From positions 62,001 through 126,000 of the forward strand of contig NZ_JAHWGH010000025.1 in NCBI RefSeq assembly GCF_019334305.1: 64,000 nucleotides of DNA. The letters run 5' to 3'. Origin of the DNA: Rossellomorea orangium (GTDB taxonomy: Bacteria; Bacillota; Bacilli; Bacillales; Bacillaceae_B). The position numbers were made by a program, and so were the translations under genes. The notes beneath the pieces were generated by a model. That model ran no database searches and was not told the origin of the DNA. It saw nothing but the letters and a program-made list of their open reading frames with translations. This document shows, in pieces, positions 33,698-43,079 of this stretch (position 1 is its first letter; the number at the start of each line of letters is the position of its first letter).

Positions 33698-36220
33698 ATG
33701 AAAGACTATTGGGGGAAAGTGAAAAAACTATTTATCGTATTGACTGTATTGGGATTGATTGCAAGCCTGGCCACAACTGACATCTTGGCCAAAAAAGAAA
33801 GAAATATCAAAGGGAATCTGTTGATTGTTGGAGGTGCTTTAGGAAGCAGTAATTCGGATGTGTATGAAAAGTTCATAGAACTATCTGGGGGGAAGAAGAA
33901 AGCAAAGATTGGGATCATCCCATCAGCTTCAGGTTCTTTGAAATCTTCTAACCAATTTAAAGAGGATCTGATTTCTTATGGAGTGGATGAAAAATCCATC
34001 GAAATACTCCCCATTTCTTCTCATGATTTCTCGGGGACAGAAGAAGATGAAAGTTTATGGAATGAAAATGCTGAAAATAAACAGGTCAGAAAACAGATTA
34101 AAAAGCTGACAGGCATTTGGTTTGTCGGTGGTGATCAGTTGAAAATCACGGACGCGTTAATGAGGGAAAATGGTGAAAAGACAATGGCCCTGGAAGAAAT
34201 TTGGGATATTTACGAAAAAGGGGCCGTAATTGGTGGGACAAGCGCTGGAGCCGCCATCATGAGTGACGTCATGATTACAGGTGGAGACAGTCTCGGCGGC
34301 CTGCGACAGGAGTTTACAACTGAGGATGTATCGAACCCTGACGAAGAATATGCTCCTGTTTATATAGAAAAAGGACTGGGATTCTTTCAATGGGGCATCG
34401 TGGATCAGCATTTCAATGAGCGATCCCGCATGGGCAGACTGGCAGCTACAGCACTGCGTTTTAAAGCACCTGATGAGTTGGCCTATGGGATCGATGAGGA
34501 TACGGCAATGGTGGTGAATAATCAAGAAGGGACGGTTTCTGTCTTGGGAAGAAGCAATGTCACAATCGTAGATATTGCAAGCGCCAAAACATCAAGGAAC
34601 GAGATTAGGGATCTGGATATCAGTTATCTTTCTCCTGGCGATGAACTTAAAGTGAAAACGAAAGAGTATATGATTGAGGAAGATAAGGTAGAAACAAAAG
34701 ACTATGAATATTACAACTTCAAACCTCTTCAAGCTACCGGGGTCCTTTCATCTTATGGGACATTGCCTCACTATCTCTCGTATTCACTTGTGGATAATGA
34801 AGCCGTTACTGAGGTCACCAGTTACCTCTATGACAGTAAAGGAAAGGGTTTTGAACTTACCTTCAGGCAAGGTGAAGATACAAACGGATTCTGGGGTTAT
34901 CAGGATGGTCAAAAAGATACTTACTCCTTACTTCATGTGAAAATGGATGTATCTCCTGTGAAGGTCAGCTTTAATGAAAAAGACCGGCTTGAAGACTTTA
35001 AGGAAACTCCACTTGATACATCCGAGAGTGCCTTTGATCCTGACACAAAGGGAAGCCTTGTCATCGTTGGCGGGGCATTAGGTAGCAGCAATGAGGAAGT
35101 GTATAAAGAATTCATTGAGCGAGCCGGTGAAACTGGAAAAATCGGAATAATCCCTGCAGCAAGTTCCAGTTTGAAGTCTTCCCAAACATTTAAAGAGGAT
35201 TTGACATCGTATGGCTTCCCGCCAGAACAAATTGATATCCTTCCCATATCCAATCATGACTTCAAAGGAACGGAAGAGGATGAATCAGAATGGAAAGATA
35301 ATAAGAATCACCCCGATATTGCAGGCCGCATTCTCGATTATGATGGGATCTGGTTTGTTGGTGGAGATCAAACAGATATCACTGATGCACTTTTGAACGG
35401 AGACGGAACGAAATCACTGGCCCTGGAAAACATCTGGGAAATCTACCGTAATGGAGCGGTTCTTGGTGGGACAAGTGCAGGTGCCGCCATCATGAGTGAT
35501 GTCATGATCGCAGGTGGTGGAAGCTACGATACGTTAGCTAAGGGCTATACTGATTCATATGACGGGATGTCTCAGCAAGAAGGTGGACCTGGATACCTGG
35601 AAAAGGGGCTTGGTTTCTTCCCGTATGGTATCGTTGACCAACACTTTGATAAAAAAGCACGATTGGGACGATTGATTGCTACAACGGCAGTTTATGGAGA
35701 AGGAAACGAATTATCTTATGGAATCGATGAAGACACCGCCTTGATAGTGGATAACCAATCCAGGACGGTGGAGGTAAAGGGACGAGGCGGGGTATCGATA
35801 GTCGATTTAAGTCAGTCAGATCTTTCACCGTCGTCTCATACGTATGAAGATATCCGTTTATCATGGATCACTTCAGGAGACCAATTTAATCTAGAGACTA
35901 AAGAGTTTTCCATCAGTGATCATAAACAATCAACCAATGATTACGAATACTATGATTATTACGCCGCACCGCATACGGGAGTATTGACGCCGCACCCGAC
36001 ACTTGCAAACTATTTGAGTTTCAGTCTCTTAGATAACGCCTGGATGGATGAAGTGAAGAGTTACAGCTTTTCTGAAAATGAAGGGTTTGAACTTACCTTC
36101 AGAAAAGGAAGTGGAACAGAGGGGTTCTGGGGATATAAAGATGGAAACAAGGATGATTATTCATTCTTTGGTGTGGAAATGGATATCAAACCGGTCGAAG
36201 TCATGATCGAGAATAATTAA
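33698..36220 (+). CDS. Secreted tandem cyanophycinase-like (S51) protein
   Basis: An 840-residue protein with a signal peptide (KKLFIVLTVLGLIASLATT) and two homologous cyanophycinase-like domains. Each has GxLxIVGGALGSSN, GIIPxAS, a long acidic segment with HDF(S/K)GTEEDES, GIWFVGGDQ, the nucleophile elbow GGTSAGAAIMSDVM (Ser182 and Ser593) and GIVDQHF, then a beta-rich tail with EL(T)FR and GFWGY. Repeats are about 411 residues apart. Cyanophycinases hydrolyse beta-Asp-Arg dipeptides from cyanophycin, a serine exopeptidase activity. Secretion suggests scavenging of external cyanophycin or a related isopeptide polymer. ATG 33698 is chosen for GGGAG spacing. Specificity is inferred. Confidence 0.85.
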   Translation: MKDYWGKVKKLFIVLTVLGLIASLATTDILAKKERNIKGNLLIVGGALGSSNSDVYEKFIELSGGKKKAKIGIIPSASGSLKSSNQFKEDLISYGVDEKSIEILPISSHDFSGTEEDESLWNENAENKQVRKQIKKLTGIWFVGGDQLKITDALMRENGEKTMALEEIWDIYEKGAVIGGTSAGAAIMSDVMITGGDSLGGLRQEFTTEDVSNPDEEYAPVYIEKGLGFFQWGIVDQHFNERSRMGRLAATALRFKAPDELAYGIDEDTAMVVNNQEGTVSVLGRSNVTIVDIASAKTSRNEIRDLDISYLSPGDELKVKTKEYMIEEDKVETKDYEYYNFKPLQATGVLSSYGTLPHYLSYSLVDNEAVTEVTSYLYDSKGKGFELTFRQGEDTNGFWGYQDGQKDTYSLLHVKMDVSPVKVSFNEKDRLEDFKETPLDTSESAFDPDTKGSLVIVGGALGSSNEEVYKEFIERAGETGKIGIIPAASSSLKSSQTFKEDLTSYGFPPEQIDILPISNHDFKGTEEDESEWKDNKNHPDIAGRILDYDGIWFVGGDQTDITDALLNGDGTKSLALENIWEIYRNGAVLGGTSAGAAIMSDVMIAGGGSYDTLAKGYTDSYDGMSQQEGGPGYLEKGLGFFPYGIVDQHFDKKARLGRLIATTAVYGEGNELSYGIDEDTALIVDNQSRTVEVKGRGGVSIVDLSQSDLSPSSHTYEDIRLSWITSGDQFNLETKEFSISDHKQSTNDYEYYDYYAAPHTGVLTPHPTLANYLSFSLLDNAWMDEVKSYSFSENEGFELTFRKGSGTEGFWGYKDGNKDDYSFFGVEMDIKPVEVMIENN

Positions 36221-36234
36221 ATGTGGTTGAACAG

Positions 36235-36262
36235 CCTGGGCGGAATGTGCCCGGGTTTTTTA
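36235..36262 (+). terminator. Intrinsic terminator
   Basis: CCTGGGC (36235-36241) and GCCCGGG (36249-36255), then T6. Confidence 0.85.
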
Positions 36263-36317
36263 TTTGGCTAATATGACAATTGAACTGTATATATCCGTTA
36301 TAGCATCTGATATACTA

Positions 36318-36348
36318 TTGATAACAGATTGCTAGCAAATGATATCAA
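36318..36348. promoter_or_regulatory. Quasi-palindrome upstream of the ribbon-helix-helix gene
   Basis: Outer arms TTGATA and TATCAA flank a central TTGCTAGCAA palindrome, within 25-55 nt of the start codon; candidate autoregulatory operator. Confidence 0.35.
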
Positions 36349-36372
36349 ATTGATAGATGAGGAGGTCGAACC

Positions 36373-36570
36373 TTGTCAGATCAAGGGAAAATGCAACTTA
36401 ATGTAAGGGTTGATAAAGAAACTTCAGAGAAATTGGACGAAATTGTAGAATACTATCAACGGAATACAAAAATTGGAAGGGTTTATAAAGGTGACGTCTT
36501 AACAGACATCATTCACAAATCTTATGAGGTCATGGAGAAGCAAAAAAGAATTCAAAACCGGAAATATTAG
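36373..36570 (+). CDS. Ribbon-helix-helix-type small DNA-binding protein
   Basis: A 65-residue protein whose N-terminal strand (MQLNVRVDKETSEKLDEIV) and following helices match the MetJ/Arc/CopG fold. The start is TTG 36373 with GAGGAGGTCG before it. A quasi-palindrome lies upstream, fitting autoregulation. No toxin gene follows, so a toxin-antitoxin pair is not supported. Confidence 0.7.
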   Translation: MSDQGKMQLNVRVDKETSEKLDEIVEYYQRNTKIGRVYKGDVLTDIIHKSYEVMEKQKRIQNRKY

Positions 36571-36700
36571 CCTATATACAAGCAACAAATCAGCAAGAGA
36601 TAAACAGTTCTTTAAAATGAGCTACATATGAAAATCAGGTTCATTTATGTCATAATATAGGAGAACCGTTTAAAATATTGAAGCAAAAGAGGTATTCAGC

Positions 36701-37843
36701 ATGCAAATGCCGAAAAAAATAATCAACATCCAAAAAGGTTCAGGAATTTCACCATATATTTGGAGCATCATCAGTATCCTGCCCTTTTACTTTATCTTTC
36801 AGTCTTCTTCTACAATTGAAATTGCGGTCGGGATTTCTTTGACCATAGCATTCTTTATCTCTTTACGTTTCGCTTTTATTTCGAAGGATTGGCCGGTGTA
36901 TTTATGGACATCGATATTGATTGCGATCTCCATCACCATGACCATTCAGTTTAATTTCATCTATTTCGCCTTTTACATAGCCTATTACAACGGAAATATA
37001 AAAAATCGGGTCGCCTTTTTAACCCTATATATCATCCACCTTGTATTGACGACTGCATCCATCAACTATAACTTCGTTTTGCAGAATGAATTGTTCCTGT
37101 CACAATTTCCATTCATATTGATCATCTGGATCAGCGTCATTCTTCTACCTTTCAATATCTATAATCGAAATAAACAAGTGCAGCTCGAAGACCAGTTGGA
37201 AGATGCCAACAAGCGTATTTCAGACCTTGTCAAGCAAGAAGAAAGGCAAAGGATTGCACGGGATCTGCATGATACGCTTGGGCAGAAGCTTTCTCTGATC
37301 GGTTTAAAAAGTGACCTGGCGAGGAAATTGGTGTATAAAGATCCAGAGCAGGCACGACAAGAATTAAAAGACGTTCAACAAACGGCGAGAACGGCTTTGA
37401 GTGAGGTAAGGACAATGGTTTCCCAGATGAGGGGAATCCGATTGATGGATGAGATCGTCAGGATAAAGCAGCTCTTAAAGGCGGCTGAAATTGAATTCAT
37501 AATGAATGAAGACGACTCCCTCCCTCATTTATCACTCTTCATGGAGAATATATTAAGCATGTGCTTAAAAGAGGCTGTCACAAATGTGGTCAAACATAGC
37601 AAGGCTTCTTATTGTGAACTCACCTTGGAAGAATCCGATAAAGAGATGACGATTGTGGTGAAAGATGACGGTGTGGGGATCGGAAGTGATTACACACAGT
37701 CAGGAGGAAGCGGTCTGATCGGGATGAGGGAGCGACTGGAATTTGTCAATGGCAGTCTGGACATTGTTTCGGGGGAAGGCACCACCCTGATCATGCGGGT
37801 GCCTAAAGTAATCAAACAGACAGACAGGGAGGGAATGGAATGA
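36701..37843 (+). CDS. desK: DesK-like sensor histidine kinase
   Basis: A 380-residue kinase: four or five transmembrane helices in residues 15-155, a linking coiled coil (QLEDQLEDANKRISDLVKQEERQR), and a HisKA_3 domain with phospho-acceptor His190 (IARDLHDTLGQKLSLIG). The ATPase domain has EAVTNVVKHSKA and DDGVGI. Layout and His position match B. subtilis DesK, the membrane-fluidity thermosensor. It overlaps the regulator gene by 4 nt. The desaturase gene des, usually adjacent, is not in this stretch. Confidence 0.88.
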   Translation: MQMPKKIINIQKGSGISPYIWSIISILPFYFIFQSSSTIEIAVGISLTIAFFISLRFAFISKDWPVYLWTSILIAISITMTIQFNFIYFAFYIAYYNGNIKNRVAFLTLYIIHLVLTTASINYNFVLQNELFLSQFPFILIIWISVILLPFNIYNRNKQVQLEDQLEDANKRISDLVKQEERQRIARDLHDTLGQKLSLIGLKSDLARKLVYKDPEQARQELKDVQQTARTALSEVRTMVSQMRGIRLMDEIVRIKQLLKAAEIEFIMNEDDSLPHLSLFMENILSMCLKEAVTNVVKHSKASYCELTLEESDKEMTIVVKDDGVGIGSDYTQSGGSGLIGMRERLEFVNGSLDIVSGEGTTLIMRVPKVIKQTDREGME

Positions 37844-38439
37844 TTCGAATTGTGATTGCCGAAGATCAGCGAATGCTGTTGGGTGCCCTGGGGTCTCTTT
37901 TGAGTTTGGAAGATGATATGGAAGTGGTAGGGAAAGCCGGCAACGGTGAAGAAGCCATTTCCCTCGTGCATGAACTCAAGCCGGATATCTGCATCATGGA
38001 TATCGAAATGCCTAAAAAGACAGGCCTTGAAGCTGCAGAGGAGTTGAAAGGTGAAGAATGTAAGGTGATCATCCTTACTACTTTTGCAAGATCCGGTTAT
38101 TTCCAGCGTGCTTTAAAAGGAGGAGTAAAGGGTTACTTGTTGAAGGACAGTCCCAGTGAAGAATTGGCAAACTCAATCCGCCTGGTAATGGACGGTAAGC
38201 GTATCTACGCACCGGAGTTGATGGATGATGTCTACAGCGAAGAAAACCCTCTCACAGACCGTGAAAAAGAAGTGCTGGAGCTCGTTGCCGACGGGAAGAA
38301 CACAAAGGAAATCGCCGATGAATTAAAGCTTAAAACAGGTACTGTCAGGAACTATATCTCCACCATACTCGACAAGCTTGAAGTGAAAAATCGAATCGAA
38401 GCCATCACACAATCCAAAGAAAAAGGGTGGTTTAAATAA
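37840..38439 (+). CDS. desR: DesR-like response regulator (NarL/FixJ type)
   Basis: A 199-residue regulator with receiver Asp54 (IMDIEMP), Lys near 103 (YLLKDSP) and a LuxR-type helix-turn-helix (LTDREKEVLELVADGKNTKEIA). Coupled to the kinase by an ATGA overlap. In B. subtilis DesR activates the fatty-acid desaturase gene at low temperature; here the target must be elsewhere. Confidence 0.88.
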   Translation: MIRIVIAEDQRMLLGALGSLLSLEDDMEVVGKAGNGEEAISLVHELKPDICIMDIEMPKKTGLEAAEELKGEECKVIILTTFARSGYFQRALKGGVKGYLLKDSPSEELANSIRLVMDGKRIYAPELMDDVYSEENPLTDREKEVLELVADGKNTKEIADELKLKTGTVRNYISTILDKLEVKNRIEAITQSKEKGWFK

Positions 38440-38441
38440 AG

Positions 38442-38475
38442 AGAGGGACGGACCTTCAAGAAGGTCCGTCCCTCT
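38442..38475 (+). terminator. GGGACGGACC-family hairpin (complete copy), terminator of desKR
   Basis: AGAGGGACGGACCTT (38442-38456) and AAGGTCCGTCCCTCT (38461-38475), perfect 15-bp stem with loop CAAG. Confidence 0.88.
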
Positions 38476-38650
38476 TATTAAATTGCAAGTTTATGGATGT
38501 TCATTCAGTGCTGATAGGCAGACAAAAATGGTCTGATGAACTTTTTTATAAAAAAATTTATTGCATTTAATCTGCTGTACAACCTTTTGCTGCCACTGGA
38601 TCCGACGGCCGATTGGTAACTGAAAATAAAACATGAATTGTTTTTTTATG

Positions 38651-38678
38651 TTGACAACTAAAAGTATCATGATACGAT
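38651..38678 (+). promoter_or_regulatory. Promoter of the thiamin operon
   Basis: TTGACA (38651-38656), 16-bp spacer, TACGAT (38673-38678), upstream of the TPP riboswitch. The preceding 38478-38640 stretch shows no gene or clear element. Confidence 0.65.
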
Positions 38679-38708
38679 TACAACGAAAACAAAATTTCAT
38701 AAGACGAT

Positions 38709-38800
38709 CCACTAGGGGTGCCTTCTAAAAGGCTGAGATTAAAGTGTTACTTTAAGACCCTTCGAACCTGATCTGGTTGAGACCAGCGTAGGGAAGTGGT
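38709..38800 (+). promoter_or_regulatory. TPP riboswitch (THI element)
   Basis: Conserved boxes are in order: AGGGGTGCC, GGCTGAGAT, GACCCTTCGAACCTGATCTGG and AGCGTAGGGAAG. It binds thiamin pyrophosphate and controls the downstream thiamin operon through the terminator at 38843-38888. Confidence 0.96.
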
Positions 38801-38842
38801 GTTTGACGGTCGCAAAGAATACTAGTCTATCATTCTGATCTC

Positions 38843-38888
38843 AAGCCACTTTCTGTATGCTGTATGCATCACGGGAAGTGGCTTTTTT
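38843..38888 (+). terminator. Riboswitch-controlled terminator
   Basis: AAGCCACTT (38843-38851) and AAGTGGCTT (38876-38884) with T6; part of the left arm can compete with aptamer sequences (AAGTGGT at the aptamer end). Confidence 0.88.
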
Positions 38889-38928
38889 GTTGCCCATTTC
38901 GGGTCGTCTGGAAAAGGAGCAGGAAATT

Positions 38929-39636
38929 ATGTCATTTTCAAAAGTACTACGAAACGAAGTCAATGAAATTTGGGATGCGAGCTTTCAACATCCTTTCGTT
39001 AAAGGAATAGGGGATGGAACGTTACCAATCGAGAAGTTCAAGTACTATCTTTTGCAAGATGCCTATTACCTTTCACATTTCTCAAAGGTGCAGGCGCTTG
39101 GTGCATCAAAGGCATTGGATCTACATACGACATCACGAATGGCAACGCACGCTGTAGGGACGAATGAAGCAGAGCTTTCATTACATGAAAATTTCTCCAA
39201 GCAATTAGGCATTACCGAAGAGGAAAGAAAGAATTTCAGGCCTGCCCCTACGGCATATGCCTATACCTCGCATATGTATCGTTCCGCACGGTATGGGGGT
39301 CTAGCTGATATCCTGGCGGCGATCCTCCCATGCTATTGGCTCTATTACGAAGTGGGGGAACGCCTGAAATTTTGCACACCGGAAGAGCCTGTTTATCAGG
39401 AATGGATTAAGGCATACGGAGGGGAGTGGTTTAAAGAGCTAGTGGAAGAACAAATCCAACGACTTGATGAATTGGCAGAATCCATGACCGAATGTGACAA
39501 AGAAAGAATGAAAGAGAATTTCATTTTAAGCAGCATTTATGAATTACAGTTTTGGGAGATGGCTTATACCCTTGAACAATGGCCGTTTCAGCATGCCCTG
39601 TATCCAGGTAAGGAAATGAGTGAAACACATGTCTAA
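38929..39636 (+). CDS. tenA: Thiaminase II / aminopyrimidine aminohydrolase
   Basis: A 235-residue TenA with Asp44 (LLQDAYY) and nucleophile Cys135 (LPCYWLYYE), same positions as in B. subtilis TenA, and C-terminal Glu in YELQFWEMAY. It hydrolyses amino-HMP from degraded thiamin to HMP for salvage. ATG 38929 follows AAGGAGCAGG; upstream codons belong to the riboswitch region. First gene of the operon. Confidence 0.95.
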   Translation: MSFSKVLRNEVNEIWDASFQHPFVKGIGDGTLPIEKFKYYLLQDAYYLSHFSKVQALGASKALDLHTTSRMATHAVGTNEAELSLHENFSKQLGITEEERKNFRPAPTAYAYTSHMYRSARYGGLADILAAILPCYWLYYEVGERLKFCTPEEPVYQEWIKAYGGEWFKELVEEQIQRLDELAESMTECDKERMKENFILSSIYELQFWEMAYTLEQWPFQHALYPGKEMSETHV

Positions 39637-40207
39637 ATTAAAACTGACCGACATTTTAGTGACGGTGGTCATTTCCATTATGTTTGGCGTCATTTATAAG
39701 CTTTGGGGGCCATTTTATAATTTGTTGAAACCAATTGGATTGCATGCAGATCAATTTATCTATGGAATGTGGTTCATGGCGGCCACAGTGGCATTCTTGA
39801 TTATCCGAAAACCGGGAGTCGCCATTTTAGCAGAAATAGCCGCTTCTTCAGGAGAGTTTCTAATGGGTTCAGAATGGGGACTCGAGGTTCTTTTATTCGG
39901 AGTGATTCAGGGATTGATGGCAGAATTGGTATTCTTCCTAACGAAATATAAACGCTATGATCTTTCAATTATATGTTTAGCGGCTGTTGGGTCTGCATGT
40001 GGCTCCATTTTAATGGATTACATGAAAGGGTATATAGGGGATTTAGTCCTTTGGAATTTGACATTATTCATCGTTGTGAGAATACTTGGATCGATTGTCA
40101 TCGCAGGTGCAGGATCTTTTTATGTGGTAAGGGCTCTTGAGAAAACAGGAGTCACAAGTCTAGTAAGACGAGCAAATCAAGATGATTACGATGTATTGAA
40201 CCATTAA
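39629..40207 (+). CDS. ykoE: ECF transporter substrate-binding membrane component YkoE
   Basis: A 192-residue membrane protein with five or six helices, matching YkoE, the S component of the thiamin/HMP-precursor ECF transporter YkoFEDC. ATG 39629 overlaps the end of tenA by 8 nt and has an AAGGAAATGAG site inside tenA; a GTG lies at 39620. Followed by its ATPase and T component genes. Confidence 0.88.
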   Translation: MSKLKLTDILVTVVISIMFGVIYKLWGPFYNLLKPIGLHADQFIYGMWFMAATVAFLIIRKPGVAILAEIAASSGEFLMGSEWGLEVLLFGVIQGLMAELVFFLTKYKRYDLSIICLAAVGSACGSILMDYMKGYIGDLVLWNLTLFIVVRILGSIVIAGAGSFYVVRALEKTGVTSLVRRANQDDYDVLNH

Positions 40208-40220
40208 AGGGGTGATGCGT

Positions 40221-41648
40221 ATGCATGTCGAAAAACTTCGACTTACATTTCCCGGATCGGAAAAACGGATGTTTAATGATGTCAGTCTGTCAATCAATGA
40301 AGGGGAGAAAGTATTGCTATTGGGACCATCCGGATGTGGTAAATCAACACTTCTCCATGTTTTATCAGGGGTGATCCCCAGATCTGTGGATGTTCCCATG
40401 AGAGCTGCAAACTTGGAGGCATCAGAATCTTATGGCTATGTATTTCAAGATCCGGACTCACAATTTTGTATGCCCTTCGTTGATGAAGAATTGGCCTTTG
40501 TGCTGGAGAATTTACGGACTCCCCGTGAAAAGATGAAAGGTGAAATCCGACGGTTATTATCTGAGGTGGGATTGGAACTTGATGATCCCCATACGAAAAT
40601 CTCAACATTATCAGGAGGCATGAAGCAGAAATTGGCCATTGCTTCTGCTCTTGCCTCGGTGCCAGATACATTGTTCCTGGACGAACCGACTTCGATGTTG
40701 GATGAGCAAAGTACAACATCTGTTTGGAAAACAATAAAAGAGATCTGTTTAGATAAAACACTGGTAATCGTAGAGCATAAACTTGATCACGTCCTTGACA
40801 TGATCGATCGAATCATCGTTTTCGATTCAAATGGAACCATTATGGCGGATGGAGCGAAGGAGTGGATCATGAACCATTACAAAGGTACGTTGAAGAGCTT
40901 GGGTGTCTGGTATCCGGACGCCTGGAAGGAGTATCTGACATCCCGTCAAACGAGGGAGATTCCCTCGTTGGGACCTGTGATTGCAAGACTGGAGGATTTT
41001 AAAGGCTATATTCAAAAGAAAGAAAAGGTTCATTTGCCTCATGCCGAAATCCGTAAAGGGGAATGGATTGCTATAACAGGAGAGAATGGTGCAGGGAAAT
41101 CAACGTTACTTCACAGCTTAATGAAATTCATTCATACGAGCGGTACGTACGAATTAAATGGAATACAGGTCAAAAGGAAAAAAGTTCCGAAAGATTGTGC
41201 GTTCGTATTTCAAAATCCCGAATTACAGTTTGTCACCCATTCCGTTTTTGATGAAGTGGCCAATAGCTACCGGCTAAAGAGCTTCACCGAAGAGAGTGTG
41301 GAAAGAAATGTTCATGAGCTACTCCAGCGATTCCATCTTCGTACATTTAAGGAACATCATCCTTATTCTTTATCTATGGGTCAAAAACGCAGATTAAGTG
41401 TTGCAGCATCCATCGTTCCCAGTAAGGAGATTCTGTTATTGGATGAACCAACCTTCGGACAGGACGCTCTTAATACGTTCGAACTAATTGAAATGCTTTT
41501 CGAGTTACAGCAAGAAGGCGCAACTATATTGATGGTGACTCACGATATTGAAATCATCCGTCATTTTGCCACCAGGGTATGGACGATTGAAAATGGAAGA
41601 CTGAGTCAAGATGAGGGTGTAGAAGTAGTGAGGAGTAAAGCATTGTGA
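40221..41648 (+). CDS. ykoD: ECF transporter double ATPase YkoD
   Basis: A 475-residue protein with two ABC ATPase domains. The first has Walker A LGPSGCGKST, signature LSGGMKQK and Walker B LFLDEPT. The second has GENGAGKST, LSMGQKRR and LLLDEPT. It energises uptake through YkoE/YkoC. ATG 40221 is 8 nt from AAAGGGG. Confidence 0.92.
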   Translation: MHVEKLRLTFPGSEKRMFNDVSLSINEGEKVLLLGPSGCGKSTLLHVLSGVIPRSVDVPMRAANLEASESYGYVFQDPDSQFCMPFVDEELAFVLENLRTPREKMKGEIRRLLSEVGLELDDPHTKISTLSGGMKQKLAIASALASVPDTLFLDEPTSMLDEQSTTSVWKTIKEICLDKTLVIVEHKLDHVLDMIDRIIVFDSNGTIMADGAKEWIMNHYKGTLKSLGVWYPDAWKEYLTSRQTREIPSLGPVIARLEDFKGYIQKKEKVHLPHAEIRKGEWIAITGENGAGKSTLLHSLMKFIHTSGTYELNGIQVKRKKVPKDCAFVFQNPELQFVTHSVFDEVANSYRLKSFTEESVERNVHELLQRFHLRTFKEHHPYSLSMGQKRRLSVAASIVPSKEILLLDEPTFGQDALNTFELIEMLFELQQEGATILMVTHDIEIIRHFATRVWTIENGRLSQDEGVEVVRSKAL

Positions 41649-42448
41649 ATATGGAAATCGTTCATAAACACACCTGGCTCCATCACATTAACCCGAGTAT
41701 GAAATTGATCGTAATGGTTGCCCTTTTTCTATTTTTACTATTCGTTCATTACTTGAACTGGCTAATGTATTTGACCTTGTTCGCTTTCCTCTTATTGTGG
41801 TCATTCTCTGGATATGCGAGTAGGTTAGTGATGTTAATGACCATGCCATTTTTCCTTGTATTTCTCTCTACGTCTTCCTCAATGATCATGTTCGGGAAAG
41901 GGGAGACAACGTGGCTTTCTTGGGGGATGATCCAAGTGACAGAGGAGAGTTTTTATAGGGGAATTCATATTGGATTAAGGGCATTCCTATTCGCTGTTTT
42001 GGGCCTCTTATTTGCTCTGACGACGAGACCTGTCCTGCTGTTTTATTCGCTTATGCAGCAATTGGGACTTAAGCCGAAGTATGCATATAGTTTTATGACC
42101 GGGATAAGACTGATCCCCATCATGATGGAAGAGTTCAATACCATCCGGAATGCACGGAGAGTCAGGGGCACCCGTGAACAAAAAGGCTTTAAGAAACTAT
42201 TCCATATCATAGAGTCCTATTCCATCCCCTTACTGGCACAAAGTATCAGGAGGGCTCACAGAATTGCAGTTGCCATGGAAACAAAAGGATTTGAGGGAGA
42301 TGGGGAGAGAACCTATTACTACAAAGTAGGATTTTCGAAATTTGATGGCTATTTTATTCTGAGCATCATCACTCTGATTTCTTTAAGTTATGTCCTTTCT
42401 ATTTATCTACCAATATTTCCGACGGGAGATGTTCGTTATGGAAACTGA
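41645..42448 (+). CDS. ykoC: ECF transporter transmembrane (T) component YkoC
   Basis: A 267-residue CbiQ-type T component: N-terminal NPSMKLIVMVALFLF, several helices, and the coupling motifs ARRVRGTREQKG and ETKGFEG that contact the ATPase. GTG 41645 overlaps the ykoD stop and has AGGAG at 9 nt. Confidence 0.9.
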   Translation: MNMEIVHKHTWLHHINPSMKLIVMVALFLFLLFVHYLNWLMYLTLFAFLLLWSFSGYASRLVMLMTMPFFLVFLSTSSSMIMFGKGETTWLSWGMIQVTEESFYRGIHIGLRAFLFAVLGLLFALTTRPVLLFYSLMQQLGLKPKYAYSFMTGIRLIPIMMEEFNTIRNARRVRGTREQKGFKKLFHIIESYSIPLLAQSIRRAHRIAVAMETKGFEGDGERTYYYKVGFSKFDGYFILSIITLISLSYVLSIYLPIFPTGDVRYGN

Positions 42449-43079
42449 AAAGAGGCGACGACTACATGTCATTTCCACTGGTCAGCAATCAAGGGAAGAA
42501 TTGGTGGAAATATCGAAAGCCATCCATCCCTATTTCGATATGCTTCATATTCGCGAAAAAAGCTGGACAGGGGCGGAGTTGATTAAAACCGTCGATGAAT
42601 TAACAGCTGCTGGTGTTCCTTTAAGGAAGCTGTGCATCAATGACCGTGCAGACATTGCTTGTATGAAACACGTAAGAGGAGTCCACCTTGGACATCATAG
42701 TGCTCCTGTATGTCTTGTGAAGGAACGTTTTCCATCCTTGAAAATCGGTTCATCGGTGCACAGCATAGAAGAAGCACAATGGGCATATGACCAAGGGGCA
42801 GATTTTCTTCTATATGGGAATGTTTATGAAACGACGTCTAAACCAGGGAAAGAAGGCAGGGGGACTGTTGATTTAGAAGACATCGTTTCGAACATCCCTC
42901 TGCCCATTATTGCCATCGGGGGTATTACACCGGAACGAGTTGAAGACATTGTGAGAAGCGGTGCAAAGGGTATCGCGGTATTATCAGGTATCTTTCTTTC
43001 AGAAAATCCTCTCGAAGCAGCCCGTACTTATTATAAGGCAATCCATAAGGAGGTGAACCAGCTTGGCGAAACAATATGA
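42438..43079 (+). CDS. tenI: Thiazole tautomerase TenI
   Basis: A 213-residue TIM-barrel protein of the ThiE/TenI family. It lies between ykoC and thiO, the usual TenI position, and a true ThiE is encoded at the operon end. Phosphate loop IAIGGITPERV is present; His in GVHLGHHSAPV matches the TenI catalytic His. It aromatises the thiazole product of ThiG. Overlaps ykoC by 11 nt. Confidence 0.9.
   Translation: METEKRRRLHVISTGQQSREELVEISKAIHPYFDMLHIREKSWTGAELIKTVDELTAAGVPLRKLCINDRADIACMKHVRGVHLGHHSAPVCLVKERFPSLKIGSSVHSIEEAQWAYDQGADFLLYGNVYETTSKPGKEGRGTVDLEDIVSNIPLPIIAIGGITPERVEDIVRSGAKGIAVLSGIFLSENPLEAARTYYKAIHKEVNQLGETI

Noticed and set aside
36373..36570. Antitoxin of a toxin-antitoxin pair
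   Set aside because: No small toxin-like gene follows; the next gene is a histidine kinase with its own leader.
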